From JBGMEA01 sp963674555 (GTDB lineage: Bacteria > Bacillota > Clostridia > Eubacteriales > Anaerofustaceae): a DNA stretch of 64,000 nt. Shown here piece after piece: positions 17,093-25,941 of the stretch; position 1 is the first letter of the stretch, and every line of letters starts with the position of its first letter. A program made the position numbers and the translations under genes. Under the pieces are notes generated by a model. The model was not told the DNA's origin. It did no database searches and saw only the letters and a program-made list of their open reading frames with translations. The DNA is taken from the NCBI GenBank assembly GCA_963674555.1, contig OY771429.1, positions 1,550,001-1,614,000 on the forward strand, written 5' to 3'.

Positions 17093-19792
17093 TTGGTAAA
17101 CAGAACTCTCTTTTATGAAGAACTAAACAAACTGCAAAACAAAAAAACAAACATCATTCAATCCGCATTGGATGGCAGGATGAGCGCGATCGAAGCGGCA
17201 ACGAACCGAAGAAATGCCGTAAGAACGCAAACGGGTGGAAGCGATCCGATCCCAAGTTTTATCCGAGACAGTCGGTCTTCCGCTCCGAATAATGATGAAA
17301 ACACAAACGGCTATACACTCGATACCGATTCGATGCGAACTTCACTGGAACATGTTAAAGCGGTAAGAGAAGCGGCAGAAGAAGCGGAGCGTTTAAGAAA
17401 AGAAGCCGAAAGGTTGCAAGCTCAAAGTGTGCGTAAGCAAACAACGTATGTCGAAAACACCGAACAGACGATTGACGGGATAATCATAACGCCGTCACAA
17501 CGTAAAGCTGCGGCGAGTGCCGCTATGTCAAAATATAATGAGCAGGCACAGGCGGCGGCATATATTATGAGCGAAACATCGAAATATCCGTCCATGCACG
17601 CGGAGTACGAAAAAGCGGCGGCGGATTACAAAAAAGCGACGGCACAATACGAGCTTGCGCAAAAGGAATATAACAAAGCAGTTAAAGACGAAAAAGCTTA
17701 TAAAGAGTCCGACGCATACAAAGAAGAACAACGACTGGCGCAAACGCCGATAGAGAACGCGACGACGGTCGATGAACTTAAACACAACTTAAATATTTAT
17801 CAATCACAGACGGAAGCTTTGCAGTTGCAACTGAATTCGAATTACTTGATTTACGATGTGGATATGTACGAAGAGGCATCGCAAGCGTACAAAACATCCT
17901 CCGCTTTGCAAACACAGACACAACAAGCGTACAATGCGGCGGTCGATAAAGAGATCGAAGCACACCGAGAAGAATATCTCGCGCAAGGATATCATGCGGC
18001 AAACTTTTGGGACAACACGGCTCTTAGCGTATTGCGGGGTTATTATGAATCAAAGTATTACAAAGAGATGGCGCTCGAAGCCTTGGGCTTTGAGAATCAA
18101 TCCGACTATTGGGCAGAGAAGCTGGAAGACGACAAGTTTAAGTTCTTCTCGGATAATTACGCCGACCAAGCCGTATCGGGGGCGTCGGGCGTGGTCGGAC
18201 AGATGGGCGCGGAGGTGTTATCCTATGAAACGTTCTTTACAACCGTGGCAGCGGTCGGGTTTGCGCTTGCCGCGGGCAACGCGGGTCCCGGGGCTTTGCT
18301 TCCCGAAGAAGTATTTACGATCCCCGCGGCGCTTGCGTACGGGATCAACTCAGGTATGGCGGTCACGGGCGCGCAGATCGAGATGGGCATGGCGTATGTC
18401 GAAATGATCGAGGCGGGCGTGGACAGAGACACCGCGGTATTGATATCGATCGGGGTGGGTTTCGCAAACGGCATTCTGGAATCTATACAGATCGGCGATC
18501 TGATCACAGGATTTAAAGTGTTGGACGCGGCGGGAGTGGATAATACATTCACCAAGCAGTTGACGAGATATTTGGTCGATCAGGGGCAACATATTGTTGC
18601 TGAAACCGCAGAAGAAGTAGTTCAGGAGATGGTCACGATCGCGGGTGTGAATGCGGGCAAAGCGGCAAGCGGACTTGAGACGGACAGTCTTTCAGATATC
18701 GGACAGCGCTTAAAGGACACGGCGGTCAGTTCGGCACTTACGTTCGGGGTATTGAATGTGGCGGGGTTGTCGGGGCGGTTGGCTAACAAGGCTATTACGA
18801 GAGAGAGTTTGGGGAATTTATCCGCACAGGAATCGCACGCGGTCAACAAAGCTGTAACCGCAAAGTACGCGGAGCAATTAAAACAAGAGGGCGTATCGCA
18901 AGAGCATATCGATACGTATGTCAAGCAGTCTGAAAAGAACGCGACGAGCAAAGAGGCAGCGGACACACATACGGCGAGTGTGGTCGATGAGATGAATACG
19001 CTTAATGATCAAAAAACGCGTGTCGCTCAAACTTCCGCGGTATCGGATTTCAATGTACAACAACGAGTTGTATTAACTGATTCGGATATCACAACTAAGC
19101 TCGAGACCAAGACGGCATTTACCGAAACCGAACTGAAAAGCATGGACACAGCGCAGCTTCAAAGCATTGTGAAGTCTTTATCCGATGACTTTGCGAAGAG
19201 TTGGAAAGCGGCGGGGCTTGATCCCGTTACGGTCGATAAAAAAGTGAGTGAGATGACAAGGCAGACCGATACGGCGGAGCTTGTCAAAAGCACGCAGATC
19301 ATGCAGGATGAGTTGGGGTTTGGGGAAGGTGCAACCTTGCTTGAAGATGTCGGTGATGATGGGTTGAATATTGATGATGAACATGATAAGATTGACACAT
19401 CCGAGTTGTATCGAAAAGATAAGAATACAGGGCGGTTTGCACAGTTTGAAATCCCAATGCAGAAACGATATGTAGTGCGGATCGCAAAGAAGTACGGTGT
19501 TGATATCAGCGGTTTGAAGATTTCTATTCAAAGAGATATTTATCTTGTGAATATAGATATTTGTGGGAGTACAAACACAAATAATCTCAATAGAGTAGAC
19601 TTATATCCAAGAGCTTTTCTGAATGAAGAGCAGTTGATTAGAACCCTTCTGCATGAAAAATGTCATTTAGCACAATATGTTAAATACGGTGAGAGATATG
19701 TGGAAAACCATATTTCAGACATGGAAAATGAAGCAAGGTCATATGAAAACGAAATGTATGATAAAATTATAAAGGGGTTTAATAATGATTAA
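17093..19792 (+). CDS. Full-length phage ejection-type polymorphic toxin, HExxH tip
   Basis: 899 aa from TTG 17093 with AGGAAAGGCGG ~10 nt upstream. Residues ~1-370 are coiled-coil rich in Ala, Lys, Glu and Gln. Residues ~374-470 contain three hydrophobic stretches (YETFFTTVAAVGFALAAG, IPAALAYGINSGMAVTG, TAVLISIGVGFANGI). Residues ~490-760 are the variable linker shared with the silent cassettes. The last ~135 residues are the tip with LLHEKCHLAQY (His854-His858) and a downstream ENEA, a zinc-metallopeptidase signature. The helical-plus-hydrophobic body fits a podovirus internal ejection protein that enters the target with DNA. It is the only copy in the window with its own promoter, start and complete body. 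Delivery of the tip into a recipient cell is inferred. Confidence 0.75.
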   Translation: MVNRTLFYEELNKLQNKKTNIIQSALDGRMSAIEAATNRRNAVRTQTGGSDPIPSFIRDSRSSAPNNDENTNGYTLDTDSMRTSLEHVKAVREAAEEAERLRKEAERLQAQSVRKQTTYVENTEQTIDGIIITPSQRKAAASAAMSKYNEQAQAAAYIMSETSKYPSMHAEYEKAAADYKKATAQYELAQKEYNKAVKDEKAYKESDAYKEEQRLAQTPIENATTVDELKHNLNIYQSQTEALQLQLNSNYLIYDVDMYEEASQAYKTSSALQTQTQQAYNAAVDKEIEAHREEYLAQGYHAANFWDNTALSVLRGYYESKYYKEMALEALGFENQSDYWAEKLEDDKFKFFSDNYADQAVSGASGVVGQMGAEVLSYETFFTTVAAVGFALAAGNAGPGALLPEEVFTIPAALAYGINSGMAVTGAQIEMGMAYVEMIEAGVDRDTAVLISIGVGFANGILESIQIGDLITGFKVLDAAGVDNTFTKQLTRYLVDQGQHIVAETAEEVVQEMVTIAGVNAGKAASGLETDSLSDIGQRLKDTAVSSALTFGVLNVAGLSGRLANKAITRESLGNLSAQESHAVNKAVTAKYAEQLKQEGVSQEHIDTYVKQSEKNATSKEAADTHTASVVDEMNTLNDQKTRVAQTSAVSDFNVQQRVVLTDSDITTKLETKTAFTETELKSMDTAQLQSIVKSLSDDFAKSWKAAGLDPVTVDKKVSEMTRQTDTAELVKSTQIMQDELGFGEGATLLEDVGDDGLNIDDEHDKIDTSELYRKDKNTGRFAQFEIPMQKRYVVRIAKKYGVDISGLKISIQRDIYLVNIDICGSTNTNNLNRVDLYPRAFLNEEQLIRTLLHEKCHLAQYVKYGERYVENHISDMENEARSYENEMYDKIIKGFNND

Positions 19793-20045
19793 TAAGTGGT
19801 TAGAAACCTTTAGTAGATTGCAAACACATGAACATGCAGAATGTCCAAATTGCAAACGGATAGATCATTTGGAGTATCAATTGATTTTATTGGATGAAGA
19901 AACACGAGTTGGATTTGGTATCATCTGGTGCAATTCATGTTTACATGGATATCGGATGTCGAGAATGCTGTTTAGTGAAGATTCGGTTGATTTAATTCCT
20001 TCAGCGGAAGCAAAACTACCTGATAATATTCAATATGATAATTAG
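19785..20045 (+). CDS. Immunity protein of the active toxin (zinc-ribbon-like)
   Basis: 86 aa overlapping the toxin stop by 8 nt (ATGATTAA). It has two Cys pairs, CPNCK and CNSC, so it probably binds zinc, and no membrane segment. Tight translational coupling with a metallopeptidase-like tip and the terminator just behind it make immunity the natural reading. Family not recognised. Confidence 0.7.
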   Translation: MINKWLETFSRLQTHEHAECPNCKRIDHLEYQLILLDEETRVGFGIIWCNSCLHGYRMSRMLFSEDSVDLIPSAEAKLPDNIQYDN

Positions 20046-20057
20046 TTCTCTTTTTTT

Positions 20058-20083
20058 AAGCGCCCCATTGGGGCGCTTTTTTT
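20058..20083 (+). terminator. Terminator of the active toxin/immunity operon
   Basis: AAGCGCCCC-ATT-GGGGCGCTT with seven T. GCGCCCC hairpin type, also at 13468 and 23509. Confidence 0.9.
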
Positions 20084-20101
20084 ATTGCCGTAAATATAAC
20101 C

Positions 20102-21156
20102 GTAACCGCAAAGTACGCGGAGCAATTAAAGCAAGGCGGGGTATCGCAAGAGCATATCGATACTTACGTTAAACAGGCGGAGAAGAATGCGACGAGCAAA
20201 GAAGCGGTGGACGCACATACGGCAAGTTTGGTTGAGGAGATGAATCAAGCGCAGAGGGCGCAGGCAGGAGACGCTACACCCGCATCTACTCGAGCATTCT
20301 TTAACTCGGACGGCAGTTACAACCAAAATGTGATTGCTAAGACAAAGCTGACCGATGTCGATATGACCAAGCTGATCGAGAACAAAGTAGCGTTTACGAA
20401 CGAGCAGATCGGTAATATGAGTAAGAAGCAATTACGTTATGCGCTGAACGCGTTGATGACGTCTTTTGTTGAGCAGACCAAGAACAATAAAGCATTTGCC
20501 GAAGTGCCGTTATTGATCGAAAAAGCGCAGAAGACCTCCGACATCAAAGGTATGCGAGATTATGTAAAAATGATGCAGGCGCAAGTCACAATGAACGATG
20601 AGACGAGCAACGCACTCATTACGATGTTGACGGTTATCGATTGCGGGATGAGGGTGAGAGTGGTAGAATGGACGTAGATAATTTAGATATTCTTAAAGCC
20701 GATATATCTTTTGATGTTGTTTCTAAAATAATATCTACTGAAAAAGGTTACAGACCAGAAGCCAATACATATTTGTCTCAGAAATATATTGATACACATT
20801 TAAGGATGTTTCGAGGGGGCGTTACAAAAATTGCGGCAGAGAAGCCGAACAGAGCACTAGGTTCACCTTTGGGTACTTACGTTATGCCAAAGTCTAGTGC
20901 AGATATATTGATAAGTCAGGTCAATGGAGATATTACACAACTTGAAAATCTACTTGGACTTTCTCCGGGTTATTTGGGTATGCACCCAGTGCGAATTGAT
21001 ATAGAAAATCCGCATGGTTTAAGAATGCCGAATGGTAATGAAGTCGGAGCAAACGAACAATGGACACCCGGGGGTTATACAAGTGGTGGAACTCCTGAAG
21101 CAGTAATAGATCAAGTACCTTTAGAAAAGTTAATTGTTACAGAATTATTTCAATAA
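20102..21156 (+). pseudogene. Toxin cassette 7: headless, frameshifted, unclassified tip
   Basis: Carrier (VTAKYAEQLKQGGVSQEHID) resumes ~20 nt after the terminator, without a start. The linker RAFFNSDGSYNQNVIAKTKL matches cassette 10. Near 20623 one base is missing compared with cassette 10 (ATTACGATGTTG against TCACGAATGTTG), so the frame breaks just before the junction motif MRDEGESGRMD. The tip is intact in the second frame (LGLSPGYLGMHPVRIDIENP, GANEQWTPGGYTSGGTPEAV); I recall such ends in polymorphic toxins but cannot name the family. Silent, but crossing over downstream of 20640 would restore an intact toxin. Confidence 0.65.
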
Positions 21157-21172
21157 GGAGTGTGTTATTTAT

Positions 21173-21379
21173 ATGAGTATAATATTTTCGGATTATGGAA
21201 TTGAAATCAATGAAGAAAACGGGAAGTATTTTTTAGAATATGACGAGGGTGAATTGGTCCCCAAATTCCGCAAAATTGAGATATCTTCTGAAGATGCAGA
21301 AAAGGCGCAGAAGAGTCCTAAAGATGCTTATGATGTTATTATTGCATTTCAAAACAAAGAGTTACGGGAAAAGAAGTAA
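21173..21379 (+). CDS. Candidate immunity protein of cassette 7
   Basis: 68 aa from ATG 21173; AAGGAG is at 21154, a little far. Acidic and probably alpha/beta (YFLEYDEGELVPKFRKIEIS, DAYDVIIAFQNKEL), no membrane segment. It sits between the tip and a cassette terminator. Family not recognised. Confidence 0.6.
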   Translation: MSIIFSDYGIEINEENGKYFLEYDEGELVPKFRKIEISSEDAEKAQKSPKDAYDVIIAFQNKELREKK

Positions 21380-21395
21380 AAGATTGATAAAGCAA

Positions 21396-21421
21396 GCAGG
21401 CGCGAAAGCGCCTGTTTTTTT
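21396..21421 (+). terminator. Cassette 7 terminator
   Basis: GCAGGCGC-GAAA-GCGCCTGT with seven T, the common cassette hairpin. Confidence 0.9.
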
Positions 21422-21426
21422 ATTGC

Positions 21427-22785
21427 ACCGCAAACGGCATTTTGGAATCCGTGCAGCTCGATGATGTATTTAAGGCATTTAAGATACTCGACAAAACAGG
21501 ACTGGATAACACATTCACAAAGAGGCTTACGCAATATCTTCTCGATCAAGGCGTACATATCGCAAAAGAGACGGGGCAGGAAGTGGCGCAGGAGATGGTC
21601 ACGATCGCGGGTGTGAATGCAGGCAAAGCGGCAAGCGGACTTGAGACGGACAGTCTTTCAGATATCGGACAGCGCTTAAAAGACACGGCTGTCAGTTCGG
21701 CACTCACGTTTGGGATGTTGAATGTGGCGGGGTTGTCGGGGCGGTTGGCTAACAAGGCTATTACGAGAGAGAGTTTGGGGAATTTATCCGCACAGGAATC
21801 GCACGCGGTCAACAAAGCTGTAACCGCAAAGTACGCGGAGCAATTAAAACAAGAGGGCGTATCGCAAGAGCATATCGATACGTATGTCAAGCAGTCTGAA
21901 AAGAACGCGACGAGCAAAGAGGCAGCGGACACACATACGGCGAGTGTGGTCGATGAGATGAATACGCTTAATGATCAAAAAACGCGTGTCGCTCAAACTT
22001 CCGCGGTATCGGATTTCAATGTACAACAACGAGTTGTATTAACTGATTCGGATATCACAACTAAGCTCGAGACCAAGACGGCATTTACCGAAACCGAACT
22101 GAAAAGCATGGACACAGCGCAGCTTCAAAGCATTGTGAAGTCTTTATCCGATGACTTTGCGAAGAGTTGGAAAGCGGCGGGGCTTGATCCCGTTACGGTC
22201 GATAAAAAAGTGAGTGAGATGACAAGGCAGACCGATACGGCGGAGCTTGTCAAAAGCACGCAGATCATGCAGGATGAGTTGGGGTTTGGGGAAGGTGCAA
22301 CCTTGCTTGAAGATGTCGGTGATGATGGGTTGAATATTGAGTCGAAAGATGGTACGATACAGTCAAGCGAGATGTCTCGAATAGGTGATTCTGAGTCTAA
22401 TTTTGATATCATTGATCAGCATTTTTTTAATCAAGTCAAAAATAGATGTAAACAGCAGGGAATCATCATTCAGCAAAGCATTGAAACAGATCAGTATTTA
22501 AAATCAAAAAGATGTGAAGGAATTACCTATAACCATAACACTATCTTACTGAAAACAAATCCAACTGTGTCGTCTGTATTTGAAGAATTGATACATGCTA
22601 CGCAATATCGAGAAGGTAGAAATGATGGCACATATAAAAGTCGTTTATTGAATGAGATTGAAGCACAAAGAAAGCTGATAAAGTATCAAGAGAGTTATGG
22701 CATTTCGGATCAAGCCAATGAACAGACCCTCAAGGCGTTGAATTATTATTTGAAAGAATTAGAGAGGATAACAGTAGATGATTAA
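21427..22785 (+). pseudogene. Toxin cassette 8: long headless carrier with EExxH tip
   Basis: The open frame begins TANGILESVQLDDVFKAFKI, equal to residue ~455 onward of the active toxin, directly after a terminator and with no ribosome site. From ~21718 to ~22340 the DNA reads identical to 18750-19372 of the active gene, and identity stops exactly where the tips diverge. The tip has VFEELIHATQYREG and LLNEIEAQRKLIK: an EExxH variant of a metallopeptidase-like motif with a downstream acidic pair, a pattern I recall in phage-borne toxins. Frame intact; silent for lack of a start. Confidence 0.75.
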
Positions 22786-23038
22786 TCAGAAGGCTATAAT
22801 CAAGAATCTTTTTATCATGGATGATATTACACTGATTGAACTACAAGGAGTTGACCCTAATTTAATAAAACCAGGGATGGAAATTGTTTTTGCCGATGAC
22901 CAGACGAGAACAATCGACTCTATTCCGATGGTAGATTATACAAAACCTGAGGACATATCAAAATTTATCACTGTCGGAATAAAGAGTAGTGAGTGGCTTA
23001 CTGAACAATGTATAGGACAAAAAGTTAATATAAAGTAA
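22778..23038 (+). CDS. Candidate immunity protein of cassette 8
   Basis: 86 aa starting inside the toxin stop with the same 8-nt ATGATTAA overlap as the active pair. Beta-rich (PNLIKPGMEIVFADDQTRTI, KFITVGIKSSEWL), no membrane segment. Translation would be coupled to the toxin. Family not recognised. Confidence 0.65.
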   Translation: MINQKAIIKNLFIMDDITLIELQGVDPNLIKPGMEIVFADDQTRTIDSIPMVDYTKPEDISKFITVGIKSSEWLTEQCIGQKVNIK

Positions 23039-23056
23039 TTTACTGAATCTAAAAAA

Positions 23057-23290
23057 ATGAAATATCTGATATATCAAGGGTTAACCAATCATAAGATAAA
23101 AGGTAAGTATGGACATTCTAAGAAAAATAATTATTGGGAAACTTCAGGTATTTTAGAGAAAGAAGCATTTGCACATATGTTTGAAGCAATGATGATTAAA
23201 GGAGAGAAGCTAAAGATTTTCAAAGATTATTTTCCGAACAGTTTCGAATATTTTCATCAAATAATAAATAGGTTAGGAGAGCAGATATGA
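23057..23290 (+). pseudogene. Cassette 9: headless toxin tip
   Basis: 77 codons from ATG 23057 without a clear ribosome site. KNNYWETSGILEKEAFAHMF and IFKDYFPNSFEYFHQII resemble the C-terminal ends of phage minor-head (MuF-type) toxins, where an acidic Trp-rich motif precedes KE.FA.mf and YFP. It stands behind the cassette 8 immunity gene with no carrier, just as cassette 4 stands behind cassette 3. It overlaps the next gene by 4 nt. Confidence 0.55.
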
Positions 23291-23505
23291 ATGAAAACGA
23301 ATTGGCAGAATTTGAGTTGCATGAAGAGTATTTACAAATTGTACCGGAAGGATCAGTTTTAAGTCCTGATATGTTAAAGCAAGAATATGCTACGAGTGAC
23401 TATATTATGTCAGTTTACAGAAAATGTGTAAATGAGAAAAAACCTTATTGGCAAGTTGTACCGAAAGAGCATTTTCTTGAGGATATGCCTGATTCGGATT
23501 ATTAA
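23287..23505 (+). CDS. Candidate immunity protein of cassette 9
   Basis: 72 aa, acidic (EFELHEEYLQIVPEG, FLEDMPDSDY), ATG overlapping the stop of the tip, AGGAGA upstream. Followed by a cassette terminator. Family not recognised; immunity inferred from position. Confidence 0.6.
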   Translation: MNENELAEFELHEEYLQIVPEGSVLSPDMLKQEYATSDYIMSVYRKCVNEKKPYWQVVPKEHFLEDMPDSDY

Positions 23506-23508
23506 AGA

Positions 23509-23538
23509 AAAGCGCCCCCTCTTGGGGCGCTTTTTTTG
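23509..23538 (+). terminator. Cassette 8/9 terminator
   Basis: AAGCGCCCC-CTCTT-GGGGCGCTT with seven T. GCGCCCC type. Confidence 0.9.
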
Positions 23539-23556
23539 TTGAGATAGATTTATAAA

Positions 23557-25326
23557 GCAGGCGTGGACAGAGACACGGCGGTATTGATATCGATCGAGGT
23601 CGGTACCGTAAACGGCATTTTGGAATCCGTACAGCTCGACGATGTATTTAAGGCATTTAAGATACTCGACAAAACAGGACTGGATAACACATTCACAAAG
23701 AGGCTTACGCAATATCTGATCGATCAAGGCATACATATCGCAACGGAGACAGGGCAGGAAGTAGCGCAGGAGATGGTCACGATCGCGGGTGTGAATGCGG
23801 GCAAAGCGGCAAGCGGACTTGAGACGGACAGCTTAGAAGATATCGGGCAGCGCTTAAAAGACACTGCGGTCAGTTCGGCTCTCACATTTGGGGTGTTGAG
23901 TGTTGCGGGGTTGTCGGGACGGTTGGCAAACACTGCTATTACGAGAGAGAGTCTAACCAATTTATCCGCTCAGGAATCACGAGCCGTAAACAAAGCCGTA
24001 ACCGCGAAGTACGCAGAGTAATTAAAGCAAGACGGTGTATCGCAAGAGCATATCGATACGTATGTAAAAGAGTCTGAGAAGAACGCAACAAGCAAAGAAG
24101 CGGCGGACGCGCATACGGTGAGTGTGGTCGAGGAAATGAATAGAGCGCAGAGGGTGCAGGTAGAAAACGATACAACCGCATCCCCTCGAGCATTCTTTAA
24201 CACGGACGGTAGTTACAACCAAAATGTGATCGCTAAGACAAAGCTGACCGATGTCGATATTTCCAAGCTTATCGAGAACAGAGTAGCGTTCACAAACGAA
24301 CAGATCGGCAATATGAATGAGAAGCAATTAAGTTATGCACTGGACGCGTTGATGCCGTCTTTCACAAAAGAGATTAAAAACAATAAGGCGTTTGCGGAAG
24401 TGCCGTTACTGATCGAGAAAGCGCAGAAAACATCCGACATCAAAGGTATGCGGGATTATGTGAAGATGATGCAGGCGCAAGTCACAACGAACGATGAGAC
24501 GAGCAACGCTCTGGTCACGAATGTTGAAGATTATCGATTGCGGGATGAGGGTGACGGTGGTAGAATAGAGGCAGAAACACAGATTAAGCAAAGCCGACAA
24601 GAAACGGAAGAACAGACATTTTTTAATAAAATCAATGAGATCGGTAAACAATCAGACTTAAGCAAAACGGAAAAGGTTGAAGCGATCCAACAGGCTTTTG
24701 AAACCCTGGCTGATAAGTGGGATGTTCTTGTTCCCGCAGATGTAAAGTTCTTGACTGCTGAAGGATTTGATGAAAAAGGAAAGCCTGATTATGATTTCCC
24801 TGGTTGTTTGGGATTTGTCCCAGAAACTGTTCGTGCCATTACAAGAGATAGTTTTTCAACTTCGATATTCAGTCGTATGGGGAGCAAGTACGGAAACAAT
24901 GCAAGCACGCAACGTTCCTATGGACTATTATGGAGTATTGATGAATTAGGTTTGCCGTACCTTGAGAATTATTCGGCAAGGCATACTTTTGAGATCAATG
25001 ACACTTACTTTGATGCTATTGATGCGATTCGTGAGAATTCTTTGGATGGGTTGAATGAAATTATAGAGCAAAATCACGGAAAACCTGTTGATTTACTTGC
25101 ATTAGACAGTTTCAAGGCTTATTATCAATATTTTACCGAACGAGCAGAAACTGAATCAAAGAAGCATGGTGTGAATGCTGATGTGACATATGGTTTAAAT
25201 GGGGAAGTCGCACCATGGATCAATGCTGATGGCGAGGTTTACTTAAATGGTGGTGCTCCGCAATTTACATTTCCTTTGAACATTGACATGATGCTTAGGT
25301 TGGGAGTTATTTCGAGATATGAATAA
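23557..25326 (+). pseudogene. Toxin cassette 10: headless carrier, nonsense codon, TNT-like tip
   Basis: The carrier restarts at AGVDRDTAVLISIEVG (residue ~440 of the active toxin). At 24019 a CAA found in the other copies (GAGCAATTAAAG) reads TAA, and the frame then continues unchanged to 25326. The linker carries the junction motif RDEGDGGRIEA. The tip (CLGFVPETVRAITRDSF, SRMGSKYGN, LPYLENYS, APWINADGEVYLNGGAPQF, MLRLGVI) looks like a TNT-type NAD glycohydrolase domain (PF14021). The stop lies in the shared region, so recombination downstream of it would produce an intact toxin. Confidence 0.7.
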
Positions 25327-25337
25327 GGAGGAATTCG

Positions 25338-25604
25338 ATGAACAAAGAAGAATTGGCAAAGAAAATTGAAGAAGAAAACTTAGCTCCGGCATTATTGCCT
25401 TATACTATAGAATTGGATAATGTTATTCATAATGCTTCTTATATTTTTGGTTACGGCTATGAAGATGGAAAATGGAAAGTGTATGATAATAATGACCGCA
25501 GACATCAAATTATTATCAAAGAATTTGATAATGAGACTGATGCAATCGCTTATATGTATCAGTTTTTAAAAATGCATTATCGATGGGCGAAGGGTGATTA
25601 CTAA
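25338..25604 (+). CDS. Imm59-like immunity protein of the TNT-like toxin
   Basis: 88 aa with AAGGAGG ~8 nt before ATG 25338. It begins with a Lys/Glu helix, then the core YEDGKWKVYDNNDRRHQII, FDNETDAIAYMYQFL. That order (W.VY...R....F..E..A..Y....L) is the Imm59 pattern as I remember it. Cytosolic, as needed against an NAD-degrading toxin. Confidence 0.65.
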   Translation: MNKEELAKKIEEENLAPALLPYTIELDNVIHNASYIFGYGYEDGKWKVYDNNDRRHQIIIKEFDNETDAIAYMYQFLKMHYRWAKGDY

Positions 25605-25610
25605 AAAGCG

Positions 25611-25638
25611 AACAGGCGCGAAAGCGCCTGTTTTTTTA
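25611..25638 (+). terminator. Cassette 10 terminator
   Basis: AACAGGCGC-GAAA-GCGCCTGTT plus seven T. Confidence 0.9.
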
Positions 25639-25645
25639 TTACACG

Positions 25646-25897
25646 GTAAACGGTATTTTGGAATCCGTACAGCTCGACGATGTATTTACAGCATTCAAGA
25701 TACTTGACAAAACAGGACTGGATAACACATTCACAAAAAGGCTTACGCAATATCTGATCGATCAAGGTGTGCACATCGCAAAAGAAACGGGGCAGGAAGT
25801 GGCGCAGGAGATGAATCATAAGGCATATTTTATAATTTTGAATATCAGGTTGAAAGAATATGACAAAAGTGGTACAATAAAATTGAAAAAGGAATGA
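25646..25897 (+). pseudogene. Cassette 11: carrier stub at the array end
   Basis: VNGILESVQLDDVFTAFKIL through HIAKETGQEVAQEM is carrier sequence matching cassettes 8 and 10. After the ATG at ~25820 the similarity stops and the frame runs into unrelated AT-rich sequence to a TGA. No toxin, immunity gene or terminator follows. This marks the right-hand boundary between array and chromosome. Confidence 0.6.
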
Positions 25898-25941
25898 TAT
25901 AATCAATATTATATCATTCTACTGGGAAAGAGGTGTTTCTT

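Noticed and set aside
18223..19531. Long minus-strand frames opposite the toxin gene and the other GC-rich phage genes
   Set aside because: No ribosome sites, unnatural composition; they mirror the real gene on the plus strand and repeat wherever the carrier is repeated.
11653..25897. Integron-like cassette array
   Set aside because: The hairpins are simple GC stems with T runs (terminators), not attC sites with spacers and R/L boxes, and no integrase gene is present. Homology lies in the carrier, which fits homologous recombination.
11653..25897. Diversity-generating retroelement
   Set aside because: No reverse transcriptase and no template/variable repeat pair with adenine-specific changes; variation is whole-domain replacement.
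11653..25897. Rhs or CdiA toxin locus
   Set aside because: No YD repeats, RHS core, filamentous haemagglutinin repeats, VENN or DPxGL; the carrier is a helical phage-type protein.
21442..25897. Several ORFs starting at TTG/GTG inside carrier sequence (21442, 23563, 24118, 25658) as separate genes
   Set aside because: They are arbitrary starts in headless carrier frames without ribosome sites; I treat each as part of a silent cassette.
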